Shown: positions 29,020-40,263 of the stretch, piece after piece
Position numbering within the stretch: position 1 is the first letter of the stretch
Layout of the letters: every line of letters begins with the position of its first letter
Source: Furfurilactobacillus milii
Lineage (GTDB): Bacteria > Bacillota > Bacilli > Lactobacillales > Lactobacillaceae
Reading direction: 5' to 3'
NCBI RefSeq assembly: GCF_021654115.1
Contig: NZ_JAIWJF010000002.1
Coordinates: forward strand, 186,001-250,000
Length of the DNA: 64,000 nucleotides
Program-made: the position numbers and the translations under genes
The notes under the pieces: model-generated
Database searches by the model: none
Seen by the model: the letters and a program-made list of their open reading frames with translations, nothing else
What the model was told of the DNA's origin: nothing

Positions 29020-31020
29020 ATGATTGAACGTCAAGCAGATCGAAAGTTTGATTTAGTCTCAAAATATAAGCCAACTGGTGATCAACCGGAGGCCATCAAA
29101 GCGTTAACAGATGGGATTGAAGACGGAAAAAAAGCGCAGATTTTGATGGGTGCTACGGGAACCGGTAAAACATTCACAATCAGCAATGTGATTGCCAACG
29201 TTAACAAACCGACGCTGGTTCTATCTCATAACAAAACATTGGCAGGACAACTCTATGGCGAATTTAAAGAGTTTTTCCCTAACAATGCCGTTGAATATTT
29301 CGTCTCTTATTATGATTATTACCAACCGGAAGCCTATGTTCCCTCATCTGATACGTATATTGAAAAGGATTCATCGATCAATGATGAAATCGATAAGTTA
29401 CGAAATGCGGCCACTAGTTCGTTATTGGAACGGAATGACACGATTGTCGTGGCTTCGGTGTCATCAATCTTTGGTTTAGGTGATCCCCACCAGTATAAAG
29501 ATCATGTTATTTCCTTACGGGTCGGTCAGACAATCGAACGTAATGATTTCATGCGAAAGTTGGTTGACATTCAGTTTGAGCGTAATGATATTGATTTCCA
29601 ACGTGGCCGTTTTCGAGTGCACGGGGATGTTGTTGAAGTGTTCCCAGCATCTGAAGATCAACATGCACTACGAATCGAGTTTTTCGGTGATGAAATTGAT
29701 CGGATGCGGGAAGTCGATGCGCTGACTGGTGAAGTAGTTGGTGATCGTGATCATGTCACAATTTTCCCAGCCACGCATTTCATGACGAATGATGCCATTA
29801 TGGATCATGCCATTACGACGATCGGTGACGAGTTGGAAGACCGGTTGAAGGTGTTGAAGGATCAAGGCAAGTTGCTGGAAGCTCAACGTTTGCAGCAACG
29901 GACGACTTACGACATGGAAATGATGCGTGAAATGGGTTATACGAGTGGGATTGAAAACTATTCCCGCCACATGGACGGTCGTAAACCCGGTGAACCACCG
30001 TTTACGCTGCTAGACTTCTTCCCGAAAGACTTTTTACTAGTCGTGGATGAAAGTCACGTTACGATGCCACAAGTGCGTGGTATGTACAAAGGTGATCGTT
30101 CTAGAAAGCAGATGCTGGTTGATTATGGCTTCCGTTTGCCAAGTGCGCTGGATAACAGACCATTGAAAATTAATGAGTTTGAAAAACACATTAATCAAGT
30201 CGTCTACATGTCCGCAACGCCTGGTGACTATGAGCATGAGCAAACGGACACAGTTGTTCAACAGATTATTCGGCCGACGGGCTTACTTGATCCAACGATT
30301 GAAGTTCGACCAATTATGGGTCAAATTGATGATCTCGTTGGTCAGATCAATAAGCGGATTGAAGCTCATGAACGGACTTTTGTCACGACGATGACCAAGA
30401 AAATGGCGGAAGATTTGACGGATTACCTGAAGGATCTGGGAATTCGGGTTCGTTATCTACACAGTGACATTAAAACTTTGGAACGAACGCAAATTATCCG
30501 CGATCTACGTTTGGGCAAATTTGACGTGTTGGTCGGCATCAACCTTCTACGTGAAGGAATTGATGTACCTGAGGTGTCGCTGGTTGCCATTTTGGATGCT
30601 GATAAAGAAGGCTTCCTAAGAAATGAACGGTCATTGATTCAAACGATTGGTCGGGCTGCCCGTAATTCAAACGGGGCGGTTATTATGTATGCGGATACCA
30701 TTACGGGGTCCATGCAGGCGGCCATTGATGAAACTAAACGGCGTCGTGAGATTCAGGAGAAGTATAACGAAGAACATCACATAACGCCGACAACAATCGT
30801 TAAGCCAATTCGTGATAATATCACGGTGACAGCACCAACTGGTGACGGTCAGAAAGAATCAACACTTAATGAAGATGACTTTGATAATCTGTCAAAATCC
30901 GATCAGAATGCAATGTTGGCGGGATTAAACAAACAAATGCAAGAAGCTGCCAAGAAACTCGACTTCGAAGAAGCAGCAACATTGCGTGATACAATCATGG
31001 AATTAAAAGCCAAACAGTAA
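29020..31020 (+). CDS. uvrB: Excinuclease ABC subunit B
   Basis: Damage-verification helicase of nucleotide excision repair, which receives DNA from UvrA and recruits UvrC. The 666-residue protein has Walker A GATGTGKT, the DNA-clamping beta-hairpin [13 protein letters not shown], helicase motifs including [16 protein letters not shown] and QTIGRAARN, and the C-terminal UVR motif that binds UvrC ([18 protein letters not shown]). AGGGGAGG precedes the ATG. It forms an operon with uvrA 19 bases downstream. Confidence 0.98.
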   Translation: MIERQADRKFDLVSKYKPTGDQPEAIKALTDGIEDGKKAQILMGATGTGKTFTISNVIANVNKPTLVLSHNKTLAGQLYGEFKEFFPNNAVEYFVSYYDYYQPEAYVPSSDTYIEKDSSINDEIDKLRNAATSSLLERNDTIVVASVSSIFGLGDPHQYKDHVISLRVGQTIERNDFMRKLVDIQFERNDIDFQRGRFRVHGDVVEVFPASEDQHALRIEFFGDEIDRMREVDALTGEVVGDRDHVTIFPATHFMTNDAIMDHAITTIGDELEDRLKVLKDQGKLLEAQRLQQRTTYDMEMMREMGYTSGIENYSRHMDGRKPGEPPFTLLDFFPKDFLLVVDESHVTMPQVRGMYKGDRSRKQMLVDYGFRLPSALDNRPLKINEFEKHINQVVYMSATPGDYEHEQTDTVVQQIIRPTGLLDPTIEVRPIMGQIDDLVGQINKRIEAHERTFVTTMTKKMAEDLTDYLKDLGIRVRYLHSDIKTLERTQIIRDLRLGKFDVLVGINLLREGIDVPEVSLVAILDADKEGFLRNERSLIQTIGRAARNSNGAVIMYADTITGSMQAAIDETKRRREIQEKYNEEHHITPTTIVKPIRDNITVTAPTGDGQKESTLNEDDFDNLSKSDQNAMLAGLNKQMQEAAKKLDFEEAATLRDTIMELKAKQ

Positions 31021-31039
31021 AGGGTGGCAAAGGTAACCA

Positions 31040-33907
31040 ATGGCAAATAACGACAAAATTGTAATACACGGGGCACGTGCCCATAATTTAAAGAATATTG
31101 ATGTCACGATTCCACGTGACAAGCTAGTAGTCATTACGGGGTTATCTGGTTCAGGAAAAAGCTCACTTGCATTTGATACCTTATATGCCGAGGGCCAGCG
31201 GCGTTATGTCGAAAGTTTGTCAGCGTATGCGCGTCAATTTCTTGGGCAGATGGATAAACCGGATGTGGACTCAATTGACGGCCTGAGCCCGGCGATTTCT
31301 ATCGATCAGAAGACAACCAGTAAAAATCCGCGGTCAACTGTTGGGACTGTTACGGAAATCAATGATTATTTGCGGTTACTATGGGCGCGAGTTGGAACAC
31401 CAATCTGTCCCAACGACGGCACAGTTATTACTAGCCAATCTGTTGAGCAGATGGTTGATGAGGTGCTGGCACTGCCTGAACGGACGCGGCTCCAAGTATT
31501 GTCACCGATTGTGCGTCGAAAGAAAGGACAACATGCAAAAATCTTTGCGAAGATTAAACGTGAAGGGTTTGTGCGTGTTCAAGTAGACGGCGAAACTTAT
31601 GATATCGATGAAGTGCCTGAACTAGATAAAAACAAATATCACAGTATCAATATCGTCATTGACCGGGTAATTGTGCATCCAGACGGTGATAGTCGGAGTC
31701 GTTTGTTTGACTCATTTGAAGCTGCTCTTCGTCTGAGCGATGGCTATGCGACTGCTGACATCATTGATGGTGAACCGATGCAGTTCTCAGAACATTATTC
31801 ATGTCCTGTTTGTGGATTTACGGTCGGCGAATTGGAACCACGGCTGTTTTCATTTAATGCACCACTTGGTGCCTGCCCCGATTGTGAAGGGTTAGGGGTT
31901 AAATTGGAAGTTGACGAAGATCTTGTCGTTCCGGATCCTAGTAAAACGCTTCGTGAGGGTGCTTTGGAACCGTGGAATCCAATCAGTTCCATGTATTATC
32001 CAAGCATGCTAGAACAGTTTGCTGACCAAAACAAGATTGATATGGATACGCCTTTCAATAAACTGCCTAAGAAACAACGTGATATGGTTCTTCATGGATC
32101 AAGCAAAAAGTTCCATTTCCACTACGAAAATGATTTTGGTGGTGTTCGTGATGTTGATGCCGATTTTGAAGGTGTCATGAACAATGTGTCACGTCGCTAC
32201 AAGGAAACTAATTCTGACTTTACGCGTGATCAAATGCGTCAATATATGACTGAATTGACATGCCAGACCTGTCATGGTTACCGGTTAAATCGCCAAGCAC
32301 TATCCGTTAAAATTAACGGGAAGCATATTGGCGAAGTTTCCGAAATGGCGATTGATGATGAGTTGCCATTCTTTCAGGGTTTAACTTTGGGCGAACAAAA
32401 CAAAGTGATTGCTGAACCAATCGTTAAGGAAATTCGCGATCGGTTATCCTTTTTGACGAGTGTCGGTGTGGGTTACCTTACACTGAGTCGGTCCGCTAGA
32501 ACATTGTCTGGTGGTGAGGCGCAACGAATTCGGTTAGCTACCCAAATAGGTTCAAATTTGTCTGGTGTACTGTATATCCTTGACGAACCGTCCATTGGGT
32601 TGCATCAACGTGATAACGATCGTTTGATCAGTTCACTTAAAAAAATGCGAGATTTGGGTAATACTCTGATCGTGGTCGAACATGACGAAGATACAATGCG
32701 AGCAGCCGATTACTTAATTGATATTGGTCCGGGTGCTGGTGAAAACGGTGGCCAGGTTATGGCCGCTGGAACGCCTAAACAAGTTGAACGTAGTACTAAG
32801 TCATTAACTGGTCGGTATTTAGCTGGTAAGGACTTCATTCCGGTGCCGCTCAAGCGACGTAAAGGGAATGGTAAGGCCATCGTGTTAAAAGGGGCCGCAG
32901 AGAACAATTTGCAGAATGTTGATGTACGTTTTCCACTAGGAGAATTAACAGTTGTGACAGGTGTGTCAGGATCTGGTAAATCCACATTGGTTAACAGTAT
33001 TCTTGAGAAGGTACTGGCTCAAAAACTCAACCACAATTCGGCCAAACCTGGTAAATACAAGAGTATTGCCGGCGTGAATAATATTGAAAAGATTGTGGAT
33101 ATCGATCAATCGCCGATTGGACGGACACCACGTTCCAACCCCGCTACTTATACGGGTGTGTTCGATGACATTCGTGACCTGTTTGCTCAAACGAATGAAG
33201 CAAAATTGCGTGGTTATCAAAAGGGCCGCTTCTCATTCAACACTAAAGGTGGTCGTTGTGAGGCCTGTCATGGTGACGGAATCTTAAAGATTGAAATGAA
33301 CTTCTTACCAGATGTTTATGTGCCTTGTGAAGTTTGTCATGGTTCTCGTTACAATTCAGAAACACTTGAAGTGACGTACAAGGGGAAGAATATTTCGGAC
33401 GTTCTGAACATGACGGTTTCCGAAGCCTTGGACTTCTTTGCTGCAATCCCTAAGATCACACGTAAATTGCAAACCATTGTTGATGTCGGTTTGGGCTATG
33501 TTCACTTGGGTCAATCGGCAACCACGCTTTCAGGTGGTGAGGCTCAGCGAATGAAGTTAGCTTCTGAACTACACAAGAAGGCCAATGGTCGTAATTTCTA
33601 CATCTTGGATGAACCAACAACAGGATTGCATTCTGATGACATCAAACGGTTGATGGTTGTCTTACAGCGACTGGTTGATCATGGCAACACGGTTTTGATC
33701 ATTGAACATAATTTGGATGTGATTAAGACTGCCGATCATTTGATTGACCTTGGTCCAGAAGGTGGTGCCGGTGGTGGACAAATTATTGCGACTGGGACGC
33801 CGGAAGAGCTTGCTGAAGTTAAGGAAAGCTACACTGGTCAATACCTGAAACCGGTATTGGAAAGAGATACGAAACGTACTGAAGAGGTTGCTGAACAAGC
33901 AAAATAA
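31040..33907 (+). CDS. uvrA: Excinuclease ABC subunit A
   Basis: DNA-damage scanner of excision repair, a tandem ABC ATPase that works as a dimer. Normal length at 955 residues. Two Walker A motifs (GLSGSGKSS near the start and GVSGSGKST near residue 640), two signature motifs (LSGGEAQR) and zinc-finger cysteine pairs (CPVCGF...CPDC, CEAC...CEVC) are present. It ends at a terminator. Confidence 0.98.
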   Translation: MANNDKIVIHGARAHNLKNIDVTIPRDKLVVITGLSGSGKSSLAFDTLYAEGQRRYVESLSAYARQFLGQMDKPDVDSIDGLSPAISIDQKTTSKNPRSTVGTVTEINDYLRLLWARVGTPICPNDGTVITSQSVEQMVDEVLALPERTRLQVLSPIVRRKKGQHAKIFAKIKREGFVRVQVDGETYDIDEVPELDKNKYHSINIVIDRVIVHPDGDSRSRLFDSFEAALRLSDGYATADIIDGEPMQFSEHYSCPVCGFTVGELEPRLFSFNAPLGACPDCEGLGVKLEVDEDLVVPDPSKTLREGALEPWNPISSMYYPSMLEQFADQNKIDMDTPFNKLPKKQRDMVLHGSSKKFHFHYENDFGGVRDVDADFEGVMNNVSRRYKETNSDFTRDQMRQYMTELTCQTCHGYRLNRQALSVKINGKHIGEVSEMAIDDELPFFQGLTLGEQNKVIAEPIVKEIRDRLSFLTSVGVGYLTLSRSARTLSGGEAQRIRLATQIGSNLSGVLYILDEPSIGLHQRDNDRLISSLKKMRDLGNTLIVVEHDEDTMRAADYLIDIGPGAGENGGQVMAAGTPKQVERSTKSLTGRYLAGKDFIPVPLKRRKGNGKAIVLKGAAENNLQNVDVRFPLGELTVVTGVSGSGKSTLVNSILEKVLAQKLNHNSAKPGKYKSIAGVNNIEKIVDIDQSPIGRTPRSNPATYTGVFDDIRDLFAQTNEAKLRGYQKGRFSFNTKGGRCEACHGDGILKIEMNFLPDVYVPCEVCHGSRYNSETLEVTYKGKNISDVLNMTVSEALDFFAAIPKITRKLQTIVDVGLGYVHLGQSATTLSGGEAQRMKLASELHKKANGRNFYILDEPTTGLHSDDIKRLMVVLQRLVDHGNTVLIIEHNLDVIKTADHLIDLGPEGGAGGGQIIATGTPEELAEVKESYTGQYLKPVLERDTKRTEEVAEQAK

Positions 33908-33939
33908 TAACGGTACAATTTTTAATGATTTAATAATAT

Positions 33940-33985
33940 GACTGATCAAATCCTAATCTGTAGGCATTTTGATCAGTCTTTTTTT
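33940..33985 (+). terminator. Terminator of uvrB-uvrA
   Basis: A perfect 11-bp stem GACTGATCAAA/TTTGATCAGTC (33940-33950, 33968-33978) followed by TTTTTTT. Confidence 0.92.
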
Positions 33986-34104
33986 GTTTTAACACGATCG
34001 TTTTGAGGCTGAAGTTCTGCTTAAGGTTGGCCTACAAGATTAAAATTTGGTAAACTAGCACAAACTTATCTAATAAATATGAGTGCGAGAAAGAATGTGA
34101 CGAC

Positions 34105-35457
34105 ATGAAACAAAAAACACCAGTGGTAGAACTGAATCGTTCCTTAGGCATTTGGTCAGCTCTGTCCTTAGTGATCGGGACTATTATCGGCGCCGGCGTA
34201 TTCGTGAGACAAGCGGCAGTACTTGATGACGCAGGCTCTACCACGGGTGCATTGTTTGCGTGGCTAGCAGGAGGGGTTCTGACATTAACAGCCGGGCTGA
34301 CCATTGCTGAAATTGCCTCTCAAATGCCGCATACTGGTGGTTTGTATGTTTATATGGAACGAATGTATGGCCGTCTGTGGGGATTTCTATCTGGTTGGAT
34401 GCAAATCATCATTTATGGACCAGCAATTATTGCAGCGCTTGCAGCATACTTAGGTATTTTAATGACTGACTTTTTTCACTTGTCAGGTGGATGGGGACTG
34501 GCTGTCTCACTCGGAACATTGGTAGCAGTTGGCGTCCTTAATTTATTTTCCAATCGATATGGCGCGATGTTTGCCATTATAACGACGATTTGTAAATTGT
34601 TGCCAATCGTTGCAATTATTGTGTTCGGATTATTCTTTGGCGATGGCAATGCGCTGGGCCACAGTGTGTCGACCGCGACTCAGCATGGTAGCAACTTTGG
34701 TGTCGCCATTTTGGCTACGTTATTTGCGTTTGACGGGTGGATTCTGGTTGCTAATTTGGGCGACGAAATAAAAGAGCCGCAAAAATTATTGCCTCGTGCG
34801 ATTATCGGTGGGATTAGTATCGTTATGGTTATTTATTTGTTGGTAGCATACGGCGTTTTTGCAAGTTTGCCGGCGTCAACAATTCATCGACTGGGTACGG
34901 GTGCAATTCCGTTTCTTGCTACAAAAGACTTTGGCGCAATTGGCGGTAAGCTGTTGAGCATCGGTGTCATTATTTCGATTATCGGTTGTATCAACGGCAA
35001 AATCATGACTTTTCCACGTATCATGTACGCAATGGCACGTGATCGGGAGTTACCCTTTAGCCGTGTGTTGGGTTATTTAAGTCCTAAAACGCGGACACCA
35101 ATTTTTTCGACCATTGCAGTGTTGGTGATTGCTGCGTTGATGGTGTTGTTTGCAAACGCAGACCGGCTGTCGGAATTATGTATCTTTACGGTTTATTGCT
35201 TTTACGTCATGGCGTTTTTGGGATCATTTAAGCTGCGTCGTCAGCATAAGGAGCGACCATTTTCGATGCCACTGTTTCCGTTAACGCCGATTGTAGCGAT
35301 TGGTGGTTCGCTGTTTGTGCTCATTAGTGAAGTTTTCTCAGATTTCACGGGTGTATTATTCTCTTTGGGAATGGTTGTCGTTGGTATTCCAGTTTATTAC
35401 TATGAAATTAAACACAATCATGCAGAAGATTTTGTTAAAGAAGATTCAGGAAAGTGA
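34105..35457 (+). CDS. APC-family amino acid permease (SteT/LAT-like), first of pair
   Basis: A 450-residue protein with about 12 membrane segments. The unwound first-helix motif GTIIGAGVFV and the YVYMERMYGRLWGFLSGW loop are those of the LAT-like branch of APC transporters, which includes the serine/threonine exchanger SteT. Substrate cannot be assigned from sequence. A paralogue starts 9 bases after its stop codon, so the two are co-transcribed. Confidence 0.88.
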   Translation: MKQKTPVVELNRSLGIWSALSLVIGTIIGAGVFVRQAAVLDDAGSTTGALFAWLAGGVLTLTAGLTIAEIASQMPHTGGLYVYMERMYGRLWGFLSGWMQIIIYGPAIIAALAAYLGILMTDFFHLSGGWGLAVSLGTLVAVGVLNLFSNRYGAMFAIITTICKLLPIVAIIVFGLFFGDGNALGHSVSTATQHGSNFGVAILATLFAFDGWILVANLGDEIKEPQKLLPRAIIGGISIVMVIYLLVAYGVFASLPASTIHRLGTGAIPFLATKDFGAIGGKLLSIGVIISIIGCINGKIMTFPRIMYAMARDRELPFSRVLGYLSPKTRTPIFSTIAVLVIAALMVLFANADRLSELCIFTVYCFYVMAFLGSFKLRRQHKERPFSMPLFPLTPIVAIGGSLFVLISEVFSDFTGVLFSLGMVVVGIPVYYYEIKHNHAEDFVKEDSGK

Positions 35458-35466
35458 GTTTAGGCA

Positions 35467-36810
35467 ATGCAAGAGAGTCACGTTGAATTGAAACGTTCTC
35501 TGGGGCTGTGGTCTGCACTAGCGATTGTCATTGGTACAGTCATTGGTTCCGGGATATTTTTTAAGCAAGCATCTGTTTTACAAATGACAGGTTCTACCAA
35601 CCTAGCGATGTTGGCCTGGTTATTAGGGGGCTTAATTACACTAGCTGATGGGCTGACATTATCTGAAATTGGTTCTCAAATTCCGCATACTGGGGGTCTT
35701 TATCAATACATGACCCATATTTATGGTGAATTTTGGGGCTTCATGTCAGGTTGGATGCAGGTAATCGTTTATGCACCAGCAATTGTTGGCTCAATCGCCG
35801 GGTATTTAGGTTTATTGGTCACTAACTTCTTTGGCCTCGGAGCAGTTTGGAAGGCACCAATTGCGATTGGCACCATTATTCTGATTGCGATGTTGAATAT
35901 GTTGGAAAATCGTTACGGTGCTGCCTTTGCGATTGTGACAACCATTTGTAAGCTGTTGCCGATTGCGGCGATCGTAATTTTCGGGCTCTTCTTTGGCCGT
36001 GAAGCTGGCTTCGGTGAGACGGTAACAAGTATTCATCAGAGTGTTGGTAACTTTGGCGTTGCTGTGTTAGGTACCATCTTTGCCTATGATGGCTGGATTC
36101 TGGTGACTAATTTAGGTGGTGAAATTAAACGGCCCGAAAAGTTGTTACCGTTAGCCATCATTTTGGGAATTACCATTGTTATTGTGTTATACCTCGGAGT
36201 AACGTTTGGCATTTTTCGGTCTTTGAGTGCAGCTAAAATTAATGAGCTCGGCCAGAACGCGACGGCCTACTTTGCCTTAAATGCATTTGGGGCATTCGGC
36301 GGGCGACTCGTGAATATTGGGATAATGATCTCAATTATTGGTGCATTGAATGGTAAAATGATGTCCTTTCCACGGATTTATTATGCAATGGCCGCTAAAC
36401 GCCATTTGCCGTTTGCCAAACAAATTAGTAGCCTGAACCGTCACACACAAACGCCTGTCGTTGCAACGACGATTTTACTGGCATTGACTAGTTTAATGAT
36501 CTTGACTGTTGATACTGACCGACTATCTGAGCTCTGTATTTTTGCAATGTACAGTTTTTATATTGCTGCGTTTGTCGGTGTCTTTATTCTGCGTCGTCGA
36601 AATGGTGGCAAACCAGCTGGGTTCAGCACGCCGGGGTATCCAGTAGTTCCAATTATTGCCATCATCGGAACTAGTTTTGTGGTTATCAGTGAACTGTTCT
36701 TCGATTTTGTCGGGGCGGCAACGTCACTGGTTATTATTGGACTAGGAATTCCACTTTATTACTGGTTGAAACGGCATTATAAAAACGATGATTCTATTGA
36801 TGTTATGTGA
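35467..36810 (+). CDS. APC-family amino acid permease (SteT/LAT-like), second of pair
   Basis: A 447-residue paralogue of the preceding gene: GTVIGSGIFF replaces GTIIGAGVFV and the following loops align along the whole length. The pair looks like a tandem duplication that has since diverged. The residues around the substrate site in helix 1 differ (Gly-Ala versus Gly-Ser), which could mean different substrates. No terminator lies directly after it; the next 560 bases are non-coding. Confidence 0.88.
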   Translation: MQESHVELKRSLGLWSALAIVIGTVIGSGIFFKQASVLQMTGSTNLAMLAWLLGGLITLADGLTLSEIGSQIPHTGGLYQYMTHIYGEFWGFMSGWMQVIVYAPAIVGSIAGYLGLLVTNFFGLGAVWKAPIAIGTIILIAMLNMLENRYGAAFAIVTTICKLLPIAAIVIFGLFFGREAGFGETVTSIHQSVGNFGVAVLGTIFAYDGWILVTNLGGEIKRPEKLLPLAIILGITIVIVLYLGVTFGIFRSLSAAKINELGQNATAYFALNAFGAFGGRLVNIGIMISIIGALNGKMMSFPRIYYAMAAKRHLPFAKQISSLNRHTQTPVVATTILLALTSLMILTVDTDRLSELCIFAMYSFYIAAFVGVFILRRRNGGKPAGFSTPGYPVVPIIAIIGTSFVVISELFFDFVGAATSLVIIGLGIPLYYWLKRHYKNDDSIDVM

Positions 36811-36863
36811 TTGATTTAACCTCAGAGGAGGTTGTGGGCGTGGTGAAAATGCCGCTTGCGGTT

Positions 36864-37031
36864 GCCAACATTGACACGCTCGCCGTGGGACCGGTTCAAG
36901 CCCGAAGTTCACGGTCTTTCACCTCGTCACAGAGCCTCGTGAAATTCCGAGTCTCCGTGACCGTACGTGTTGTAAATTCGAGAAGTTCATTCGAATTAAC
37001 AACACTTTCACGGCTCGGTATCAATGCTGGC
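36864..37031 (-). ncRNA. Structured intergenic element, copy B
   Basis: 168-nt element inside the 569-base gap between the permease pair and the YibE/F pair. Outer stem 36864-36887 with 37009-37031, containing GCCAACATTGACAC and GCCGTG. Middle hairpin 36926-36939/36948-36961 (GTCACAGAGCCTCG with CGAGTCTCCGTGAC). Last hairpin 36968-36981/36990-37004. The primary sequence of these stems differs from copies A and C, but lengths and order agree. Two outer-stem pairs and one middle-stem pair are G-U only when read on the minus strand. Beyond its minus-strand 3' end, a CCGC/GCGG hairpin overlaps the outer strand. Confidence 0.55.
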
Positions 37032-37167
37032 GCCCTCCCGCTGACCTAGTTGCGCGGAATCACACAAAACAGATTAACTAGTCGGCCGAAAATAGTTCGA
37101 TCGACGTCACGGACATTACTATTTAATACTGATTCACAATTTAGTCATCTACGTAAAACAACAACGG

Positions 37168-37202
37168 AACTGTTTTGGTCAATCGATCAAAACAGTTTTT
37201 GT
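37168..37202 (+). terminator. Terminator in the gap before the YibE/F pair
   Basis: A perfect 10-bp stem AACTGTTTTG/CAAAACAGTT (37168-37177, 37188-37197) followed by T residues. It probably ends transcripts reading through from the permease operon. The rest of the gap up to 37379 is A/T-rich and holds only a possible extended -10 (TGGTAGAAT) near 37300. Confidence 0.85.
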
Positions 37203-37379
37203 TTTAGACACAAAATTGCTCACAATTATTAATTACTGTTAAAAAATCGTTGGCAAGTTTAGTTTTAGTTACGTTTTGAAAGGCGTGTTAGTGCGGGTGG
37301 TAGAATGAAACGTAGATTTATGAAAAAACGAGTTGGGTTAGGGTGCTTGCGTTAACTTTTGAAAGCGGGGAATCATCAC

Positions 37380-38498
37380 ATGAATGTTAAACCAAAACAC
37401 TCTGCAAACTGGTGGGGAACCTTAGTTTGTGTTTTGTTTGGCGGACTGTTGGTACTAGGTGTTGCTTACGATGCCCCAATTTATCAACGACCAATTGCTA
37501 AAATTACTAGTGTACGTAATGAACGCCCTGTCAAACAACAAGATGAGTTTGAAAATCAGGATGCAACAGTCCATCAGCGGATTAATGCTGTTTTGATTAA
37601 CACAATTCACAAGGGACAAAAGATTACTTTAAGTAATACATACAGTCGTTCCGGTGCAATGGATCAACCCTATCGCGTGGGCAACCAGGTATTCATTTCA
37701 AAACTAACTCGAGGCCAGCAGTCAAATATTAAGGGACCAAAACGAGATACCGTGGTCGCTTTACTGACCTGGATCGTAATCAGTTTGCTGTTTATTTTTA
37801 TGCGCTCAGCCGGTTTTATGGCATTGTTATCCGTCGGGTTAAATGCAGTACTGTTCTTTTTAGCAATCAATATCGATTTGAGTTTAAAAAATGGCAATGT
37901 GTTTGTTATTTTTAGTCTAATTAGTGTTGTTTTTGCAGCTTTAACACTTTGGTTGGTTCTAGGTTGGAGTCGACAGATGGTCATTACGTTAACGGCAACA
38001 TTATCCGGGACGGCGTTAGCAATTGTAATCAGCCTGCTTGTGTTCGCGCTTACCCATGAACGAGGCATGCACTATGAGGGGCTTCAGTATGTAACCACAT
38101 TGCCGCGCCCATTGTTTTTAGCAGAGACATTGATTGGGTCTTTGGGGGCAGTGATGGACGAGTCAACAGATATTGTGGCGACGCTGTTTGAACTTCAAGC
38201 TGAACGTCCGGATGTCAGCAGGAATCAACTGTTCTTATCAGGACGAAACGTTGGTCGCTCCATTATGGGGCCTTTGATCAACGTGCTGTTTCTTATCTTC
38301 GTAGCAGACACCTTTCCGTTAACACTCTTGTACTTAAAGAATGGGAATAACTGGGGTTATACCTACATGATGAATATGTCGATGGGGGTTATTCAAAGTT
38401 TAATCAGCGGTTTAGGAATTGTATTAGCCATTCCAGTGGTCAGCTTCGTTGCAAGCCGATTGATGAAAAAGAGGGTGATGACAGATGACAACCTTTAG
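37380..38498 (+). CDS. YibE/F family membrane protein
   Basis: A 372-residue YibE/F-like protein. One N-terminal membrane segment is followed by an extracellular domain (~45-120) and then about seven more membrane segments from ~125. The segment ETLIGSLGAVMDESTDIVATLFEL is the hallmark of the family. The ATG at 37380 behind a GGGG site is preferred over an in-frame TTG at 37359. It overlaps its partner gene by 14 bases. The function of YibE/F proteins is not established. Confidence 0.88.
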   Translation: MNVKPKHSANWWGTLVCVLFGGLLVLGVAYDAPIYQRPIAKITSVRNERPVKQQDEFENQDATVHQRINAVLINTIHKGQKITLSNTYSRSGAMDQPYRVGNQVFISKLTRGQQSNIKGPKRDTVVALLTWIVISLLFIFMRSAGFMALLSVGLNAVLFFLAINIDLSLKNGNVFVIFSLISVVFAALTLWLVLGWSRQMVITLTATLSGTALAIVISLLVFALTHERGMHYEGLQYVTTLPRPLFLAETLIGSLGAVMDESTDIVATLFELQAERPDVSRNQLFLSGRNVGRSIMGPLINVLFLIFVADTFPLTLLYLKNGNNWGYTYMMNMSMGVIQSLISGLGIVLAIPVVSFVASRLMKKRVMTDDNL

Positions 38499-39285
38499 TG
38501 TGTTGGCCTTATTGCTTTTTTTAGCCATGTGGGCTGTGGGCGGTAAACAGGGGGCAATTGCGTTTGTCAGCCTCGGTGTGAACTTTGCGTTGTTGTTTTT
38601 AACCATTGTGTTAGTTCAGTTTCACTTGCCACCACTACCCGTCACATTAGTTGCGGGGACGATTATATTGGCTGTGACGATTTTCTTTGGGAATGATGAT
38701 GATAACAGTACGACGACGGCTTTTTACGCTTCCGTTATTGTGATGTTATTACTCTTGTTGTTTATTGTGCCCGTGGAGCATTGGGCGCAGGTCGCTGGAT
38801 TCGGGGATGAGGACAGTGAAGACTTGGAAGGCATGTCGCTGTATATCGGCATTTCTTTTTTGAAAGTCGAAATATGCACCGTTGTGTTGAGCACATTAGG
38901 AGCCATTGCTGAAGCCGCCATGGCCATTTCATCAGGCCTATCAGAGATTGAAACGCAACAGCCTACAATAACTGGGAAACGTTTGTTTGGCGACGGTCTG
39001 AACGTCGGTAAACAGATTATTGGAACCACGTTTAATACTTTATTCTTCGGTTTTTTTGGTGGCTTCTTATCATTGTTCATATGGTTCGTCGGCCTTCGTT
39101 ACTCGATTGGTGAGGTTTTTAATGACAAAGTGTTTGTCGCTGAGCTATTGATGGTGTTACTGTCGTTTATCGGCGTTCTCATTACGGTGCCAATGACAGC
39201 GGCAGTAGCTAGTTGGCGTTGGCATCGACGGCCGCATCAGTCACAAAAACAGCCAGCAGTGACTAAAGTAGACGTAGATGAGTAA
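38485..39285 (+). CDS. YibE/F family membrane protein, short partner
   Basis: A 266-residue membrane protein with about seven membrane segments and no extracellular domain. It corresponds to the membrane part of the upstream protein (ISFLKVEICTVVLSTLGAIAEAAMAISSGLSE aligns with the family hallmark). The 14-base overlap implies translational coupling and probably a heteromeric complex. Lactobacilli usually carry the two as a pair. Confidence 0.87.
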   Translation: MTTFSVLALLLFLAMWAVGGKQGAIAFVSLGVNFALLFLTIVLVQFHLPPLPVTLVAGTIILAVTIFFGNDDDNSTTTAFYASVIVMLLLLLFIVPVEHWAQVAGFGDEDSEDLEGMSLYIGISFLKVEICTVVLSTLGAIAEAAMAISSGLSEIETQQPTITGKRLFGDGLNVGKQIIGTTFNTLFFGFFGGFLSLFIWFVGLRYSIGEVFNDKVFVAELLMVLLSFIGVLITVPMTAAVASWRWHRRPHQSQKQPAVTKVDVDE

Positions 39286-39375
39286 AAAGACACACCCGGT
39301 ATGTTATACTGTTAGAAGTGACGTCGTAAGCTGAGCAAAGAAAAGCAACAAGCGGCGACGTAAGGGGGCAAAGAA

Positions 39376-40263
39376 GTGGCACAACAACTGAAATTGGTTA
39401 TTATTACAGGGATGAGTGGCGCTGGCAAAACGGTTGCCATGCAAAGCTTTGAGGACTTGGGCTACTTTGTTATGGATAACATGCCACCCAAATTATTGCC
39501 TAAGTTTTGGCAGCTGGTCAGACAGTCAGGTAATGTTAAAAAGGTTGCGCTTGTCGTAGATTTACGATCACGTGAATTTTTTGATGACCTGCAGGAAATG
39601 ATCGCAATTTCCTTAAGCACTGGCACGGTAGATACATCGGTATTATTTCTTGATGCGTCTGATGCCGAATTGGTGGCACGGTACAAGGAAACCCGGCGAG
39701 CACATCCACTAGCCATGGATGGCCGCGTTTTAGATGGTATTCATCAGGAGCGAAGTTTGCTGTCGGAGATGAAGGAACGGGCAGACTTGGTCATCAACAC
39801 GGATCATTTGACGCCACGTCAGCTGCGCGAAGATATTTTTGAACAATTTGAAAATCAAGATAAACAGTCGGAATTTCATGTTGAAATTTTGTCGTTTGGG
39901 TACAAATATGGTCTGCCGATCGATGCGGACATCGTGATGGACGTTCGATTTTTACCAAATCCATATTATGTGCCTGAATTAAAATCACTGACTGGCCGTG
40001 ACCCTGCTGTGTATGATTACGTAATGAAACAGCCGGCCACGGAATTCTTTTACAAGCAGTTTTTAGAGCTTTTAAAACTGACCTTGCCTGGCTATCAAAA
40101 AGAGGACAAAACCAGTTTGACCGTGGCAATTGGTTGTACGGGCGGTCAACACCGGTCAGTCGCTATCACAGAACGACTTGGTAAAGATTTAAGTCAGGAC
40201 TATCGCGTCCATGTCAGTCATCGTGACGTGGAGAAACGAAAGGAAACGGTTAACCGCTCATGA
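39376..40263 (+). CDS. rapZ: RNase adapter protein RapZ (YvcJ)
   Basis: A 295-residue nucleotide-binding protein with N-terminal Walker A (GMSGAGKT, residues 10-17) and the C-terminal signature [16 protein letters not shown]. In enterobacteria RapZ targets a small RNA to RNase E; in Firmicutes the homologue YvcJ binds and hydrolyses nucleotides and affects competence. Start GTG 39376 behind GGGGG. First gene of rapZ-yvcK-whiA, overlapping yvcK by 4 bases (ATGA). Confidence 0.95.
   Translation: MAQQLKLVIITGMSGAGKTVAMQSFEDLGYFVMDNMPPKLLPKFWQLVRQSGNVKKVALVVDLRSREFFDDLQEMIAISLSTGTVDTSVLFLDASDAELVARYKETRRAHPLAMDGRVLDGIHQERSLLSEMKERADLVINTDHLTPRQLREDIFEQFENQDKQSEFHVEILSFGYKYGLPIDADIVMDVRFLPNPYYVPELKSLTGRDPAVYDYVMKQPATEFFYKQFLELLKLTLPGYQKEDKTSLTVAIGCTGGQHRSVAITERLGKDLSQDYRVHVSHRDVEKRKETVNRS

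Noticed and set aside
36807-37049. An 80-codon open frame on the plus strand after the second permease
   Set aside because: It covers element copy B and most of its stems, has no proper ribosome site of its own, and its protein (many Ser, Arg and Val in no pattern) looks like translated structured RNA.
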